From positions 4,980,696-5,044,695 of the forward strand of contig CM067062.1 of NCBI GenBank assembly GCA_033980235.1: a DNA stretch of 64,000 nucleotides, read 5' to 3'. Numbering within the stretch: position 1 is the stretch's first letter; the number at the start of each line of letters is the position of its first letter. Origin of the DNA: Diadema setosum (Eukaryota > Echinodermata > Echinoidea > Diadematoida > Diadematidae). The position numbers and the translations under genes are program-made. Shown piece after piece: positions 23,739 to 37,448 of the stretch. The notes under the pieces are model-generated. The model saw only the letters and a list, made by a program, of their open reading frames with translations, did no database searches and was not told where the DNA came from.

Positions 23739-23758
23739 AGTGTGTCTGTTAGTTTGTG
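23706..23758. repeat. (GT)n microsatellite
   Basis: About 45 bp of GT with GAGTGTGTC near its end. Confidence 0.9.
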
Positions 23759-24329
23759 TTCCTTGCTAATAAATTTCTAACAAATGTATTTGATAGAACA
23801 GAAAGTAGTGAATCTTTATGTTTTCCATTTTCATCAAAAGAAATTTTCAAAAAGCTACAGCGGTATATATACGTTTATGGGTGCAAAACGTGTGTGTTTC
23901 TCTTGAAGATTCGCCCACAACTAGTACATATATCAGGGTATTATTTTTTTTATCTTGCATTTGTTTCTTGCTTCTACAAGAATATCAGTTGTAATGATAC
24001 AGATAAAGCAAGCCCATCACAACTCCTGTGAAATATCCAGCTGAACAAGTGCTGAAGATGAAAATAAACATCTTTTGTTTTCACAGGTGGGCGTATAGGA
24101 GCGGTGCATTAGGCTTATACCTGGAAGATGAGGAAGATATTTCTGAAATTGAGACGGGGATTTGTTTCCTTAACTCGTGGCTTTCTTGGACAAACAACAC
24201 GTTTCTTATCTTTGTTTATGCCGGGTTTTCTTGCTACTGTTTTCCAATTCCACCTCCATTCTGCATCACTCTCTGGATCTGACTCTGTACATCTAGGTCT
24301 CACCTAATCCCTGTATTTGCTGTGAAATC

Positions 24330-24490
24330 AACTACCCCAAACTTTCGACAACCAGAAATCCTTCAACATCCTCAAAAAGCATCTAAAAACTCACTTGTTT
24401 GATTATTAATTCCATTGTACATATTGTAAAGCGCATTTGAAGATGTAAATGGAAAATGAGTTATATAAATGCATCATCATTATCAATACT
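24330..24490 (+). pseudogene. LINE 3' tail fragment (CR1/L2-like)
   Basis: The plus strand encodes NQLPQTFDNQKSFNILKKHL then KTHLFDY and a stop near 24407-24409. This is the last segment of a CR1/L2-like LINE ORF2 (WN.LP...SF..LKKHLKTHLF). The tryptophan expected before NQLP is a TGA stop. It is followed by a 3' UTR with AAAGCGCATTTGAAGATG and TTATATAAATGCATC, ending in a (CATTAT)-like tail at about 24474-24486. Only the final ~160 bp are recognisable, so the copy is severely 5'-truncated. It is in the opposite orientation to the 9.5-kb copy. Confidence 0.65.
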
Positions 24491-25973
24491 ATTTATCTCT
24501 CCATCTCATATTATGAGGCAGATGTAGGTCCTTTGACCTCTCGTATATCATAAAGTACTGTATTCATACTGATTCACTTTTTCATGTGACAACATTGTGT
24601 CAATTTTGTACAGCACGCTCCTACCAGAAGCATATCCATTTAGATCAGACTGACATCATGCCAGTCCTGTTGGAGCAAGGTGGATAGATTATGCGATTCC
24701 CCCTCCCCTCATGCCTTGTTGAGAGTATAGTATGAGTGAAGCTGTGGAGCGGCTTACCACAGGCCATTTCACATAATAACAGTACACACATCGCTGGAGG
24801 ACGGATGACGATGAGGAGAAGGAGGGGTAAGCGTGGGGTGGGACTTGGAGGATTGCCGCCTCCAAACTTTGACTATATTACTGTACTGCCGAGGTCTCTC
24901 CGTAACATCACCCCATCCCCTCTCATCCACCTTCTTCCTCTCAACACCCCCTCCCCCCACCCTCAACATCCTCAACTCATCGGCAGCTTTGGCGTCATAT
25001 CTTCTCCCGAGGGGGGATGGCATGTTCCGTTTCCGTTCGCAGGTGCATAATGAGGTAAATACAGCATTTTTTTTCTTCCCTCCTCAAACGAAAAGTAATT
25101 TTCTTTGGCAAGGAGAGTCCCGTCACGTTTGTGGCATCAGTTTACTAATGGGTCCACTGTACATGCAAACTAAATCTTATTGTATTGAGTCATGTAAGCA
25201 AACTCGAAATCTACATGCTGGTTGATTCGAATGGCAGTATAGGCTTCGATTGTTCCAGAAATTTTACCGAATTCAAATATTTTCTTTCGGTATAGGACTG
25301 AAAGCATACTTAGACATTTTTTTTTTCAACCTGGAAAATGATACTATATTTGAAAATGAAAAATAACATTTTAAATACACTTTGAGCACATTAATACCCT
25401 AGCATAATCAGACGCAACATATACTGTTTTCATGTCAGCTGTAAAATCAAGACAAATGCCTCCATGTGAAGGCTCGTGTCCCCTGAGAACTCCTGTAACA
25501 ACAATTTGTCGGAAACAATCTATTATCCCATTTAAGATGAAACACGTCTCGTATTCACGCCTTGTCACCTCGTGTACTCCAGCACTGGGTTCTATCTCTG
25601 CCAGACCTATAATGCGAGTTCATGCAGCGGGCTGTGAACGAACGTGTGTTGAACGCCCCGAGGCGCCATACGGTGCTATCTACCGTAGATATGAACATAG
25701 TCATGCGGACAGGGGCGGGGTTAGGGAATTACCTTTTAACAGTGGCTTAGATTAACTTCTTTGTCAGTTATAATTGTAATGATAAACATATATTGGGAGT
25801 AAATCGGTTTAAATAGAAAGCTCATATTCGGTCCATGTTGTCTACCATACAGAGCATAATAAATTGTGGACAAAACAAAATTGTGACTATACTCGAAGAA
25901 ACTATCTTTTAAACATAGAATTGAAGGCAGTTGGTCAAGATGTGTCACTTGTGTGTCGTCTTTGTAATTCGGA

Positions 25974-25974
<1 letters not shown>

Positions 25975-26063
<89 letters not shown>

Positions 26064-26066
26064 TAC
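25975..26066. repeat. Long (TA)n tract with central TAATATAATAT
   Basis: About 90 bp of self-complementary TA, interrupted at 26008-26016 and again near 26055. It is the longest pure AT dinucleotide tract in the window. Confidence 0.9.
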
Positions 26067-26212
26067 ATATTTATGTTTCATATCATTTCATTCCTTTAAG
26101 CACGGCACATACTTCAGTCCGGGGACTGTTCTTCCCCGGGTCCGTGCGGATAAAACACAACATAAATGAAGGGAAATGAAAATAAAACTCATATATAAAA
26201 AGCAAAACAAAG

Positions 26213-26216
<4 letters not shown>

Positions 26217-26287
<71 letters not shown>

Positions 26288-26302
26288 TGTGTGTGTGTGT
26301 TT
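26217..26302. repeat. Compound (TA)n-(GT)n microsatellite
   Basis: TA run to 26249, ACATG, then GT to 26302 with one GGGTGTG interruption. Confidence 0.9.
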
Positions 26303-26750
26303 GTTGCGGCAGTATACCCAAAGACAATTCAAATATTTCAAAATAGCCTATAAAAGATATTTCTGCATTGACATTGTGAAAGAAGCCTTTTCTTATTTGT
26401 ATCATTCCGTTTGCAATATTGAAATTTAAGCACATACAAAAACAAAAAAAAGTGGATCTATAATTAGTTTATGATATAAAGTAAGTGATCAATTTAAATG
26501 AAACCTAGGAAGCTGGACTATTTAATGAAGTCTTGATACGAATGTTCACAAATTGATACGTGAACTCCTATGTCTCTGCATCCCTCTTTTTCTCATACTG
26601 AGAAGATTTCCAAAACAAATTCAATGTATCATTAGAAAATATATATATATATTCCCCTTGCCAAACAAAAATTGTTCCTACACCTATGGCCACCGTATAC
26701 ATAATTAAAGTCCCTCCACGCCAAAAATAGCAAATTGCTCAGTGATAAAC

Positions 26751-26798
26751 CAATTTCCCGTTCACACAGTGGGCCGGTGAGAATTGATTTAAAGGGGC
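26751..26798 (+). repeat. Short interspersed repeat, copy 2
   Basis: This is the partner of the copy at 23584-23633. It includes GGGCCGGTGAGAATTGATTT followed by AAAGG, which resembles the TTAA/AAGG ends of the MITEs seen elsewhere in the window. Confidence 0.5.
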
Positions 26799-27120
26799 TG
26801 TTCAAAAACCACTCAAAGCTTTATCCGTTTGCATAACAGCAATACACCTCTGGATTGTTCCATTTTTGTTGGCAACAATGCATACAGAATTATCATCAAT
26901 ATTATCTACCTGCTTAGACTTAATAAGCTCACAACTGCATAATCATGCATATATTGTGCACACAAAAACACACGCAATGTATTTACATAATGTTCTGTGT
27001 TTACATGCTGCGTCAATAAGGCTATAATTATCTTATATAAGAAAATTGCAGAGTCCGTCTGCTATTTGTGTTGAAACATGCTTACTTTTTTTTATTAGGA
27101 TCCCTCTGTTTTACTTTGCT

Positions 27121-27281
27121 TTTGGATATCTCAGCCATTTAAAAACTGATTTTCATCAAATAAACTTTAAATATAGCTCTTGGATGATGATCATTGATAT
27201 TTCATATAAGTGGTTTCTAATCATCTCACAAAAATTCAACTTTGAATCCTCATGTAAAGCAAAAGTGTATCATCCCTTTAA
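27121..27281 (-). repeat. Half-copy of the 15.3-kb TTAA MITE family
   Basis: It contains ATCTCAGCCATTTAAAAACT and TTTTCATCAAATAAACTTTA and ends CATCCCTTTAA. It aligns with the right arm of the 15341-15724 element (about 15561-15724). The left arm was not found, so this looks like a truncated or solo-arm copy. Confidence 0.6.
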
Positions 27282-30200
27282 AGAAGAAGATAACTCTACA
27301 GAACTCTGTGCTGAAAGAGGAGAAATCAGTGATAATAACAATGTAAGCATGACATCTCGCTGGTCCGCAGCGGGCTTCAGCGCTTTCAAATTGTGTGTAA
27401 ATGATAATGTTATACATATAGCTGTTTTCCACTCCCTAAATTGTAGAAAGTGTGCTGAAAGATAAAACAAGCGGTGATAACAAATTTGTGAATATCAATA
27501 TTCCCGCTGTAGATTTGGACGATTAGTTAGGAAACAGACCTTCTAGCTGTAACGATAAAAATAGTCCTATTTCAAGTGTGTTCCTAATTAAAGCTGAAGA
27601 TTCTATTCGAAGGTTAGTTAGTTAATGTTTGTGTATTCTTTTACGCCGCTCAAACCGATAGGATGTCAACCTGTTATTGTAGTGTTATGTAAATGTCGTG
27701 TAACTCTTCCAAAACTCCGCGGAGATTTTAACTGAAATGACCGGAAAATAACCCCGAGTAATCCGAATCCACCTCCAAGCAAGAATAGGTCGGTAAGGTC
27801 ATCAAGACCAGCGTACGGCATCCCATCTGGGAAGATACTACGGCCTTATCTGAAAGATTCCTGTAATGACAAGTACTCTCGGGGAATTAAATGTTCCATT
27901 TTGCGTTATTAGCAGTGGATCTGACAATTTGCAAAGAGGATAAACACACACAAGGAAAAAAGTTTGTGTGCCCTCTGCGACCTTCTGTCCCGGGATATTT
28001 CGACAAGAACATCCTGAAAGCATAATCAGCACAATCAAAACAGCCCTGCTGGAAAAAAAGAAGAACTTTTGAAGAAATCAGATAGATAGATGAAGCATAA
28101 GCTGCTGGGATTTATTCCAATTTGATGCAAATGAAATCAAGAACAAAAAATATTTTTTATGTGCAAGATATCTTTATGAGTTGGCCTACGTGGTCGAATG
28201 ATTCAATTCTTGATAGATTGTACATAAGTCTCTTTTACTTCCGTGATCGTAACATGGACGCTATTAATGACGACAGTTGGTCGAAGAATTCAATTTAGCT
28301 AACTTGCATAATGTATAAACATAACATTCAACATTGTTCATTTGCCGATTATTCTATCTGTGATGACGTCACTATCTAAAATCTGTATAAAGATCTAATA
28401 AAAACTCACGAACCTCTTTTGAGAGGGCCAAACATGTTAAACACATTATTGAAAACACTTTGACCTTTTTTTTTTTCATCTGCAATAGAGAAAAACAAAA
28501 TAGAGGAAAAAGAAGGTGTGAAGTGAAATTTGCAGTCGATTTCTGGATGATAACGCGATGTTCCTTCGCAGAAGAGTCGATAGTCATAAAAGCCAGACTT
28601 CAAGTCTAGAATTATTTTGCATACTGCACTTTTTACTTCGATTGAACCGGGATACGCATCTTTGCGCCGTGCTTTTTTCCTCCTCTTTTTGTCTTCCCTG
28701 GAAAATCTCTGGCCCGACATCTGTCGCAATCACTCCGCTTTGCGTATCCATTTAGGGCTGAAGAAGGAACCTAGCGGGGAAATTAGATCGACACCCGTTT
28801 TGTTGACTCGAGCAGAAACGCTCCCAACCGAGTCCGAAATCCAACGATTAACCTTTGGACCTTGCCAATCGTCCCATCCCCCCCCCCCCCCTTGGAAACA
28901 GCAACTTTTTAGTGTGATTGAACACAAACCTGGAGCGAAAGTGATTACTTTACATTGGAGCGCCTTAAAATGTGTCAGCTTGATCCCAAGAATTATGATT
29001 CGTAGAGATTTTACACTTTCTATTCCGAGAAAAAACATTTCAAAAGAAGGTTGCTTACACTTTGATCAATGTACAGAGAATACAAAAAAAAAAAAAAACT
29101 TCCATCAGGCCATTCTCCTTTTATGAGCATGTTTGTCAGATTTGTTGTTTAATATTCTGGACAAAAATATTCTAGTCCACACAAACAAGTAAATAAGCAA
29201 GCAAGCAAACAAACAAACAAACAAATCAGCATACCAATAATAAGGGAAGATAGATTGAGTTAAGGACAGGGTCAACCTCTACCAAGGTTAAAAGGGGTTA
29301 AAATCGTTGTGTCTGCCATCATGCGAACAGACAAACAAGTAAAAGTACAATTTGAATGGCACAGTTTTTTTCATTAGTGTCATTTCCGTGCATTAAGGAC
29401 CGCAGAGTTTTGTTTTGCGCGTTTGTCTTGACCTTTTAACATACTGAGTTCCAAATTAATCAGGTCATTGAAGAACCGCCGTAAAATCAGGGTGAGATAA
29501 TGTGAAATACCTGCATGGGGTATCCGTCCGTCTTCATGCTGTAATGAATTTCACGATATGTAAATGCGATTTCGTCTCCTGATAATGATATAGTATATAA
29601 CGTCATTCACCTTAGTTAAGTCCCCGCTCAAGCTTTCTCCGTTAGAGCCAGATGAAAGTCATCGAGGCTTGGCTCGCGAGATTATGAACTGAGTCTGATT
29701 TGATGATTATTAAAAAGCCTCGCTTTCAACCATAAAAACCCTCCTCCATGGCATGCGACGATAGTGACGACAGTAATGGCCGAAGGTTGGGACACGGCGA
29801 ACCGGAAATATCAAACAGCGCTGCTTGATTAGGTGCTAGTAGACAAAGTCGGTCCAGTGATTTGTGAGAGACCAAAAAAAAGAAAAAAAAAGAATACGTT
29901 TGAGCGATGTTTATTAAGTCAATTCCGCCTTGGTTTGAATATAACAGAAAACGAAAGCGCCTTGCCTAGGCAGAAGGGAAAAGCGGTATCTGAATTTAGT
30001 TTACGGGTCAGAACATAGTAATTGTTGTTCAGACCACCTGGTATTTCTTGTTGTTGGTGTTGTTGTATTCATCTTTTGTGATCTAGCTCCGATATAGAAT
30101 TGCGTCACGGACATTGATCACGTGTTGCTGAACGGAGACGTAACTGCCTTAACAATTTTTTTTTTTTCAACGAGCGTCATCGATGTTCGGCATCGTAAAA

Positions 30201-30761
30201 GCAAAATAAAAAGACGTGTTGGTGTTCATGCTGGTTGAGAAAAACTTACTCAGCCGTTCATATTTCTGTTCATAAGAGACTTAATTGCCTTTATTATTGT
30301 TAGATAGTAAAACAAACAAAACTCATTTTGATGAATGAACAGAACCTTTCAAAATATCAAAGCAGTCAAGGTGTTGCTTTTTTTTTTGATCGCTCACATT
30401 TTGTGAGTCACTGAAAGTGAGCAGGATGAAAATGGTATCCATCAGTCGACAAATTCCACTCGTACTGGCTCGGAACTGATTGATCGGAGCTCATTGTGAC
30501 GTAGATACCGCCGTAAGAGATTGTCCTTGTGTTTTGCCCACTTTTGTTCCAACCATATTGCCATGCAGTGCCTCATTTGCCAAGTTAACCGATATAAGAC
30601 TTCAACTAAGGACAAATATCCCTGTCATTGTCACTGGTTTGTTTGTTTGTTTGTTTGTTTTTTTTACCACATGCATGTATATGCAGAAAATGTATATGTG
30701 AGGAGTTTTACCGGGAAATGCCGGAGCAGCTGGTTACGTGGGTAAATAGTATTGGGAATGT
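27282..30761. other. Non-coding stretch
   Basis: AT-rich. Holds a (CAAA)n run at 29195-29224 and poly-A and poly-T runs. The longest open frame in the window (28617-29126, plus, 169 codons) lies here. It has a proline run from poly-C and no recognisable domain, which is within chance expectation for this length. Confidence 0.5.
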
Positions 30762-30770
30762 ACACACACA

Positions 30771-30801
<31 letters not shown>

Positions 30802-30835
30802 CACCAAACAAACAAAATGCGCATGCGCATGCGCA
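30762..30835. repeat. (CA)n-(A)n tract followed by TGCGCA palindrome
   Basis: CA repeat 30762-30784, poly-A 30785-30800, then the 18-bp perfect palindrome TGCGCATGCGCATGCGCA at 30818-30835. Confidence 0.85.
30818..30835. promoter_or_regulatory. NRF-1-like GCGCATGCGC palindrome
   Basis: The 18-bp perfect palindrome contains two overlapping matches to the vertebrate NRF-1 consensus (GCGCATGCGC). The surroundings are not CpG-rich and no exon was found nearby, so a regulatory role is only a possibility. Confidence 0.25.
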
Positions 30836-31604
30836 CTGGACAAGTAAATGATTTGTCTAAAATTAGCTTCAGTTAACTAAAACACCCAATTGTCATGATC
30901 ATTGTTCCCTCAAAGCATTAGGCAAGTTCTACTATTCCTGTATAGAAATATGCGTGAAATAAAATCAAGTTAACTTTGCGCGATCTGTGTTGTTGGTGTT
31001 CTCTGTCTGCTAGTGATCGCAGAAAGTGAGTGGGGGAATGTTGCACGACATCCACAGTTTTAATGTGATTTAAGAATTCAAACGTGAAATATTGAATCCT
31101 GTGTAACTGTATTAAACGAATCTAAACTGTTTAAAAGAGAAATAGAATCGAACTATACATACGGGCATGCAGTTGATTGCAAAAATTATCAGGTGCCGTT
31201 AATAAGAGGCGTATCGCATAACTATCATAAAATATATTATATTTTATCTTTTCACAAGAAAGTTTTGTTGGCAATGTTAGCACGGCGTTCCAAGTAGACT
31301 GTACACATCAATACACGTCACCTGAAAGTCATGTTACACAGTGAAAGGTGGTTAATCTCCATTAAAAGCATGACGTGATGTGTTACATTATTTGGTACCG
31401 TTGCTACTTCTTCAAGTTTACAAGTTCATCTTTTCAGACAATATATTGTCTCACATTCATCATTCTCTATATTGGAAGCTCTCGAAATGCAAATAGCCAT
31501 GGCCTGCTGTGTCTCCAGGGTTAAGAGAAGTCAGTCGTGGGGGCATTTTATTAAAAGAAACATCAAAGTTGGGTAAAAGAGTATAATGGTCACAATCGTA
31601 CCGC

Positions 31605-31625
31605 GGGGGGGGGGGGGGGGGGGGG
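31605..31625. repeat. Poly-G run of 21
   Basis: Twenty-one consecutive G. Shorter G or C runs occur at about 11521, 11873, 14836, 28870, 39343, 40759, 44341, 57490 and 61122. G-quadruplex formation is possible. Confidence 0.9.
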
Positions 31626-32890
31626 TGGTGAGAGACAGTTTCCGGAAAACGTGATGTTTCAGCGATCTTTCCGCGCTGATTGCCAGGGATTTCCAGTCCG
31701 CAAGACATCATAACAGTTCTGGCTCTACCCGATCTCTGTATGGCAGACAAAGATTCCTTGAAGAGAAGTACTGCGTGCTGTAAAGTGGTACCTTAACGTC
31801 CAAATGTCTTCCCTCTCTTTCGCCACTTTTTCATATTTCATAATTCGTAATATCTTTGGGATGGAGAGGTGACTGATGAGAGCGAGCGGTTCATTTTCTG
31901 AGGAGATTACACCAGAATCGATGCTGATAACACAAAGGACAAGCTGGCAGTTTTTTGTGTTTTTTTTTTGTACGGTGTTCTACGAGAACCAAGAATCTTT
32001 GTGATAAGCAATTCATGTGATCTTGTTTTTTTTTAACCAGAAATAATACAATGACTGAAATGAAAGATAAATTTCGTTTGAGAAGTTCATCAATCCGTCT
32101 TTGTGTAAAGATTTGACAGCCTTGCAGGGCGCTGATGAGCGGCGTTTTCAGGTGCATTGATATGGTGAATTTCAAACAGGAAGGTGTCAATAATCCTGTA
32201 GTTTTTCATCGGTACTAACGATGGATTTGAAGGGATTTGAAAACTACTCACTGAATCAAAATTTCCATCTATGTCGAAATCTAAGGAGAGTTTAAGCAGC
32301 CTTTGAAAGTGCCTTTTTTTCCCCCAAGTTGGCGTCGAGCTGACTGTCGATTTCAGACTTTCACCAAGTGGCAAAGAGTCGTGGGTGCTCTTTGCATTGA
32401 TTAGGATCGTAAGGGTACAGTTGCCATGGCAATAATCAAAATTATCAACATCTGGTTTCGACATTTAATCGGTCAAAAGCGTCGGGGTTTCGCCGATTGT
32501 TTGCCAACGCAGTTATGCACAGTCATGTCTCCACAAAGAGCGTCTTGTTCTTGCTAAGAAGTACTCAGAATGATAATAAAAATGTTATTTGACTATTTAT
32601 GAGGTCGAGTGCTCTTTATCATTCCAGCTTTGGGAACTCGATGCACTATCCTTGTAGCTATCGCAGTCGACCTCGTCAAAATAGAAAATGAACGGCACTA
32701 GCTTACATCAGACGGTGATGCGATGCCATGCGGTCACCCTATTATAGCAAATCAATAATCATACACACAAGGTGTGTCGTTATATAGTAGTAAGCATCGC
32801 CCATCAGACTGTTTTGCAACGCGTGTATCAAATACAATGTATTGCGTCCTAAACCATGAACAAAATATATGTGTAGAGCAATATCCATCT

Positions 32891-32932
32891 ATGTTGTAAT
32901 ATAAATAAATAAATAAATAAATAAATAATAAA

Positions 32933-32989
<57 letters not shown>

Positions 32990-33027
32990 CACAGAATATT
33001 TTTCATGAAATTAATGAGGTAATCATG

Positions 33028-33056
<29 letters not shown>
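32891..33056. repeat. (AAAT)n and two (TA)n tracts
   Basis: AATAAATAAATAAA at about 32901-32930, TA at 32937-32986, a 40-bp spacer, and TA again at 33028-33053. Confidence 0.9.
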
Positions 33057-33061
<5 letters not shown>

Positions 33062-36000
33062 TATCTATCTCTCTCTCCCTCTGTTTACCCCTTTTCTCTC
33101 TCACGTCTTGGCGGTGCCTCTGCAACATGGACGGGTAAAATCTGTACAAATTATTATGAATCGCGAAGGTATGATCGTAATTATAGTCGAAAGGATCCCA
33201 CGGGGCGTCGTCTTATTAAAATACCGAAGCCTCCCACGTGACAATCAGATTAGTCTCATCTCAGACCAACATATGACTTGAGTTCGCATAGTCTTATCGG
33301 CAATACTGCAAACACGTCAGGAAAGGATTTTGAATTTCCTTAAAATGAAAAAAAAAAAAAAACCCTTCAAGCAACAGAACGAAAACGAAAGAGAAGAAAG
33401 AATAGAGATAAATGCAATTTGCGGAGTGGTATGGAAAGATCAGAGCGATTAAATTGTATACGTACGTCGAAGAAGGAATGCATATCGTCATGGTTGTGTA
33501 GACGTGAATAACGTCCTTGAAGATAAAGCAAACATCATTATACGACCAGTGACATAATCCTAATAATTTCGATTTTCCACATTGGTTTGACAATGAGACT
33601 GGTCGGCCGATGCTATTGCGCTGACGCAGTACTACGTAATCGTTTACGAAATATAAGTACAAACCATTATATTTTGCTTTCACTTGTTTGTCCTCTTTAA
33701 TTGTTTGTTTGTCTTTCTGCCTGGCTTTCTCTGTTTATCTGCATCTTTTTTTCCCGCTGTGTTTGTTAAGGTCATCTGTACAAGAAATACTTCAGTCCAT
33801 GTGGATATTAAATATTTACATGATCTGAAATATTTCCGACCAGATTTTGACGTTTTGATATCCATGATTGATGACACCATCGGTATAATTCTTTGAATGA
33901 ATAATCACTTCAATCACAACACATGAAATGAGTTTCTAATTCTCGATAAAGCTGACGAGGGAAAGAACTCTTGGGAGTGATAACATACCACCTTCTACAC
34001 GCTGGCACAATTTCATCTTTCGGAAGTACCTTATGAAGGGAAAGGCAGAGTTGTTACAAGTAAGAACAGGTTTCTGGCATGGAGTCATGGTGATGCTGCT
34101 GCTGAGGAGACTGGTATAGGTGATGACAAGGATCATGATGTAGCTCAACATTGCAGGTAAGGTATAATTGCAAACCGCCGTGTAATGAAAACGAAACAAT
34201 CAGTCGCGACACTTTAAAACACACATTGCGCGGGAAGCTGACTGATTATAACGGCAAGATGAGACGGTGCATGGCGCCGCAGCGTGATGAAAGCCAGCAA
34301 TCATTTTGTGACCGCAGGTATCACCTGTAAGCACCGGAGACAAAACTCTGAGATGGAGTTTCTGCAATGAGAAATTCATGACATGGCTCTGATGAGCCTT
34401 CAGTTTTCCCAGCTTTGTGTTCATGGGCACCGTATCGGTTCCCACGATGAAAAGATAGCCAGTTGTGGTGTTGGCTGAGGTGGTGATGATGATGCATTTG
34501 TAACAACAACATTTGATGTTGAAACAACAGAATGATATCGAAGACGATAATTTGATGATGATAATAATAATGATGATAATCCTGGTGTGGATGACATAAT
34601 GGGGGACCATTTCACGGAGACGCTGATGACGCTGATGATGTCATAATGATAAAAGGAATCACAATGTCATACTTCAAGTATTGACCGTGAATTTGCTTTA
34701 TAACATTACAAACTGAAGCTCACAAGAATGCACCGTTGAGTTTTTACGCAGATACTACACCAGGAATCGATGAAGCAAGGTCCACTCAATCATGCTCGAA
34801 GCTCTGACGTCAGATGTTTCCTGACATGCACAACTAACATTGATAGTAGAGGAAAACTGAAATCACCAAAATGATGTCAAAGAATGAATTGAAAAGTTAT
34901 AAGATGTAGCTGTCTTGGTCATATTGTCAGTGAAGCTAGAGATAGTCAAAAATGAACATTTTCGTTAACCAAGTCTTTAAAATAATAAGTACACAAACAC
35001 TGTAAAAGCACAGCAGGTCAGACTTTTCTTGGAGCTAAAGGCACTGATATTCGATAATGAAATCAAATATATGAAATGTGCAACTATAGGCTTATGCAAA
35101 GCCTAGTGCTTGGTCAAAGGGCCAGTTGTGAGTAGGAGCAGAAGTAGCAACAAAGAGTAAGTAATACCACGAGCTCTCTTTCACTGGCTTAATTCCAGCC
35201 GTCAGAGGAAGTTACCTTTGGTGATATCCTGGCGTTGGCATTTCGTTGGCATTTCGTTCCCGGCGATAATTGTCGTTGTGAAGGGCTGGTTGCCGCCACT
35301 TGGGTGCCGACATGTGTGCCGAGCAGCCTAATGGCCGAGTCGTGTCTTGATTACTATTAAGAAGTCTGTGATAAATTCGAGTGTTCAAACATGGTCAATC
35401 TTGATTGACATACATAGATTCTCGTTTACGATGACAAGGTGTCTTGTTCTTGGGGCCTATATGAAATTTTGCTACGCACAGTGGCAGATTAATACCGCTG
35501 AATTACACGCAGTGACAAGACTAGTGACTCGGGCTTGTAGAAGTGCATTCATGTCAACATACTTTTTGACCATTTTGTTTCAGACCACAAATGTACACGA
35601 AAATCTAGAGAAGGTATACGGAAATGTATACAGCTAATGCTTGATTACATGCAAAAGTGTTGAAAATCATCTCAAGATGAAATCTTAGACTCTATAGTCG
35701 GAAAGACGTGTTTGAGAATAATGTGGTTACGCATCTATATAAATGGCCGAAGCAACAAAGATACTGTATCCATATCTTTTTTTTACCACTTTTTTTCCTC
35801 AGTCGGAGACGTAGGTCAGAGTTTACGTGAGAGTGGCTCTGACGTCACACGTGATACTGCAAAAACTTCAATCGAAGTTAAGTCCGTCATTTTGTCTCGA
35901 ACAAATAAAGCTCGTGAAAAAAGAAGTCTATGATGAATCCAAGAGACAAACTGGACAAAGTTTTTAATACCAAAAGACTTCGGACGTAAGGACGACAAGA

Positions 36001-37448
36001 TGATTGTCTTCCTTGCCCGCTCAGGATGACATCATTTGACCTTATCAGAGAAAGCGAGGAACATGATATAACTTTACAATCATGTTATTGCCGTAGCTCT
36101 CTTTCCAGGAGCCAAACTCCGAGATTGAGGTGCTTGCGTATCGAGGCTGCTTCTCCTGGCCGAGACAATGAAAGAGTAAAATATAGTGAATGGAGTCTAT
36201 TAGTATGAACTATCTAGCTCCTAGTCTTGTTTTGAAGAACAGGTGCATGAATTTTGTCAGTCAACAGGAGGAAGAGAGTATTATTCTACTATATATTTTC
36301 TGCTATATTCTATCTTTTAATTTCGAAACAATCCTGAATGATTAATGTCTTTGAAAGAACGTACGTAGCGTCGGTGACCAGGCTCTTGTAAGCAATTACA
36401 ACTAATCACGTTACAATGAATACCAAAGGTGATGTTGATGTATTACCGAAACCTGAGGCAGCTTATGACAATGTCGGCGTCGCATAATTAGAAAGTAGAG
36501 ACGATTTTGAAATAGATACAATTTCAAACCATGTTTGTCCCGTGGCCAAAGTATATAAAGATGTCAGATATCAAGGGGAAAAAAAAAAAACTCATGCGGA
36601 CACAGAAACGCAATTCGAGTCTGACAGATACGCAGAAATGAGGCTACATAATAATATAGCACAGCTCATGGACGACGATAGGAAATACGTGCGGAAAAAA
36701 AGCAGAGGAAAAAAAAAAGATTCCAAACAATCAGTCTCACAAGGGAGTTGGGAAAAAGGACAAGTGCAAATGATCTAGCCTGTCATTCAATGAAATGTAG
36801 ACCACGGTGAACCCGTTTACAGATCTCATGAGATTAGCTCTATCGACGAAAGTAGGACGATAGCGCGTCATTGATCAGAGTTTGGGAGAATTAATACAGG
36901 CAGCTGCGTTCAACATGATCAGTATATGGTATGATCAACAGCCGCGAAAGGAGGAAAAATACAAAAAAAAAAATAGACACACGTAACAACCATCTAATCT
37001 GTCTACGTATGAGCACTCAATCTATATTAGCACGTAACGATTTTGTCATGAAATTATGTTCACCACTATATTCCCCATCCTTTTTTTTTTTAAAGCAACT
37101 GAGTTTCGTTGAATTTGGACTGGTCTGGATAATATCTGTCTCCAATAATTGATTCCACATTAAGCACTTCCAAGAATCTTCGCCATCGGGCGATACATTT
37201 TGCCCATTACCTTTTGGTAAGCCACAACCACAGTGTAACGGGTTTTTCCCCACTCTCATCTTATGAACGTTGAACGTTTAATATTGCAATTCTGTCAGTG
37301 GTACATGAAAAAACACGTACAGCAGTTTTTGTACAGTACGCATTGAATATTCACTGAAGTATGCAGATATAAGGAAATAGAATTTCGAGTTTTGTTTTGT
37401 TTTGTTTTGTCTGTTCCTTTTTGTATGTGGGGAAGGGTGCACGTCAAG
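33057..37448. other. Non-coding stretch
   Basis: Triplet-rich GATGATGATAATAATAATG at about 34550. On the minus strand 34320-34480 is open in two frames and flanked by AG and GT dinucleotides, but the protein is unrecognised. Repeated TTTCGTTGGCATTTCGTT at 35240 is a short duplication. Confidence 0.5.

Noticed and set aside
28617..29126. Longest open frame (169 codons, plus strand)
   Set aside because: No domain, signal peptide or splice context. It crosses poly-C and poly-A runs, and in 64 kb of this composition a few frames of 120-170 codons are expected by chance.
32090..32464. 124-codon minus-strand frame with acidic/hydrophobic mix
   Set aside because: Looks protein-like but has no family resemblance and is within chance length.
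34320..34480. Minus-strand segment with AG and GT borders reading GYLFIVGTDTVPMNTKLGKL
   Set aside because: Poor pyrimidine tract, a weak GTGATA donor, two competing open frames and no recognisable homology.
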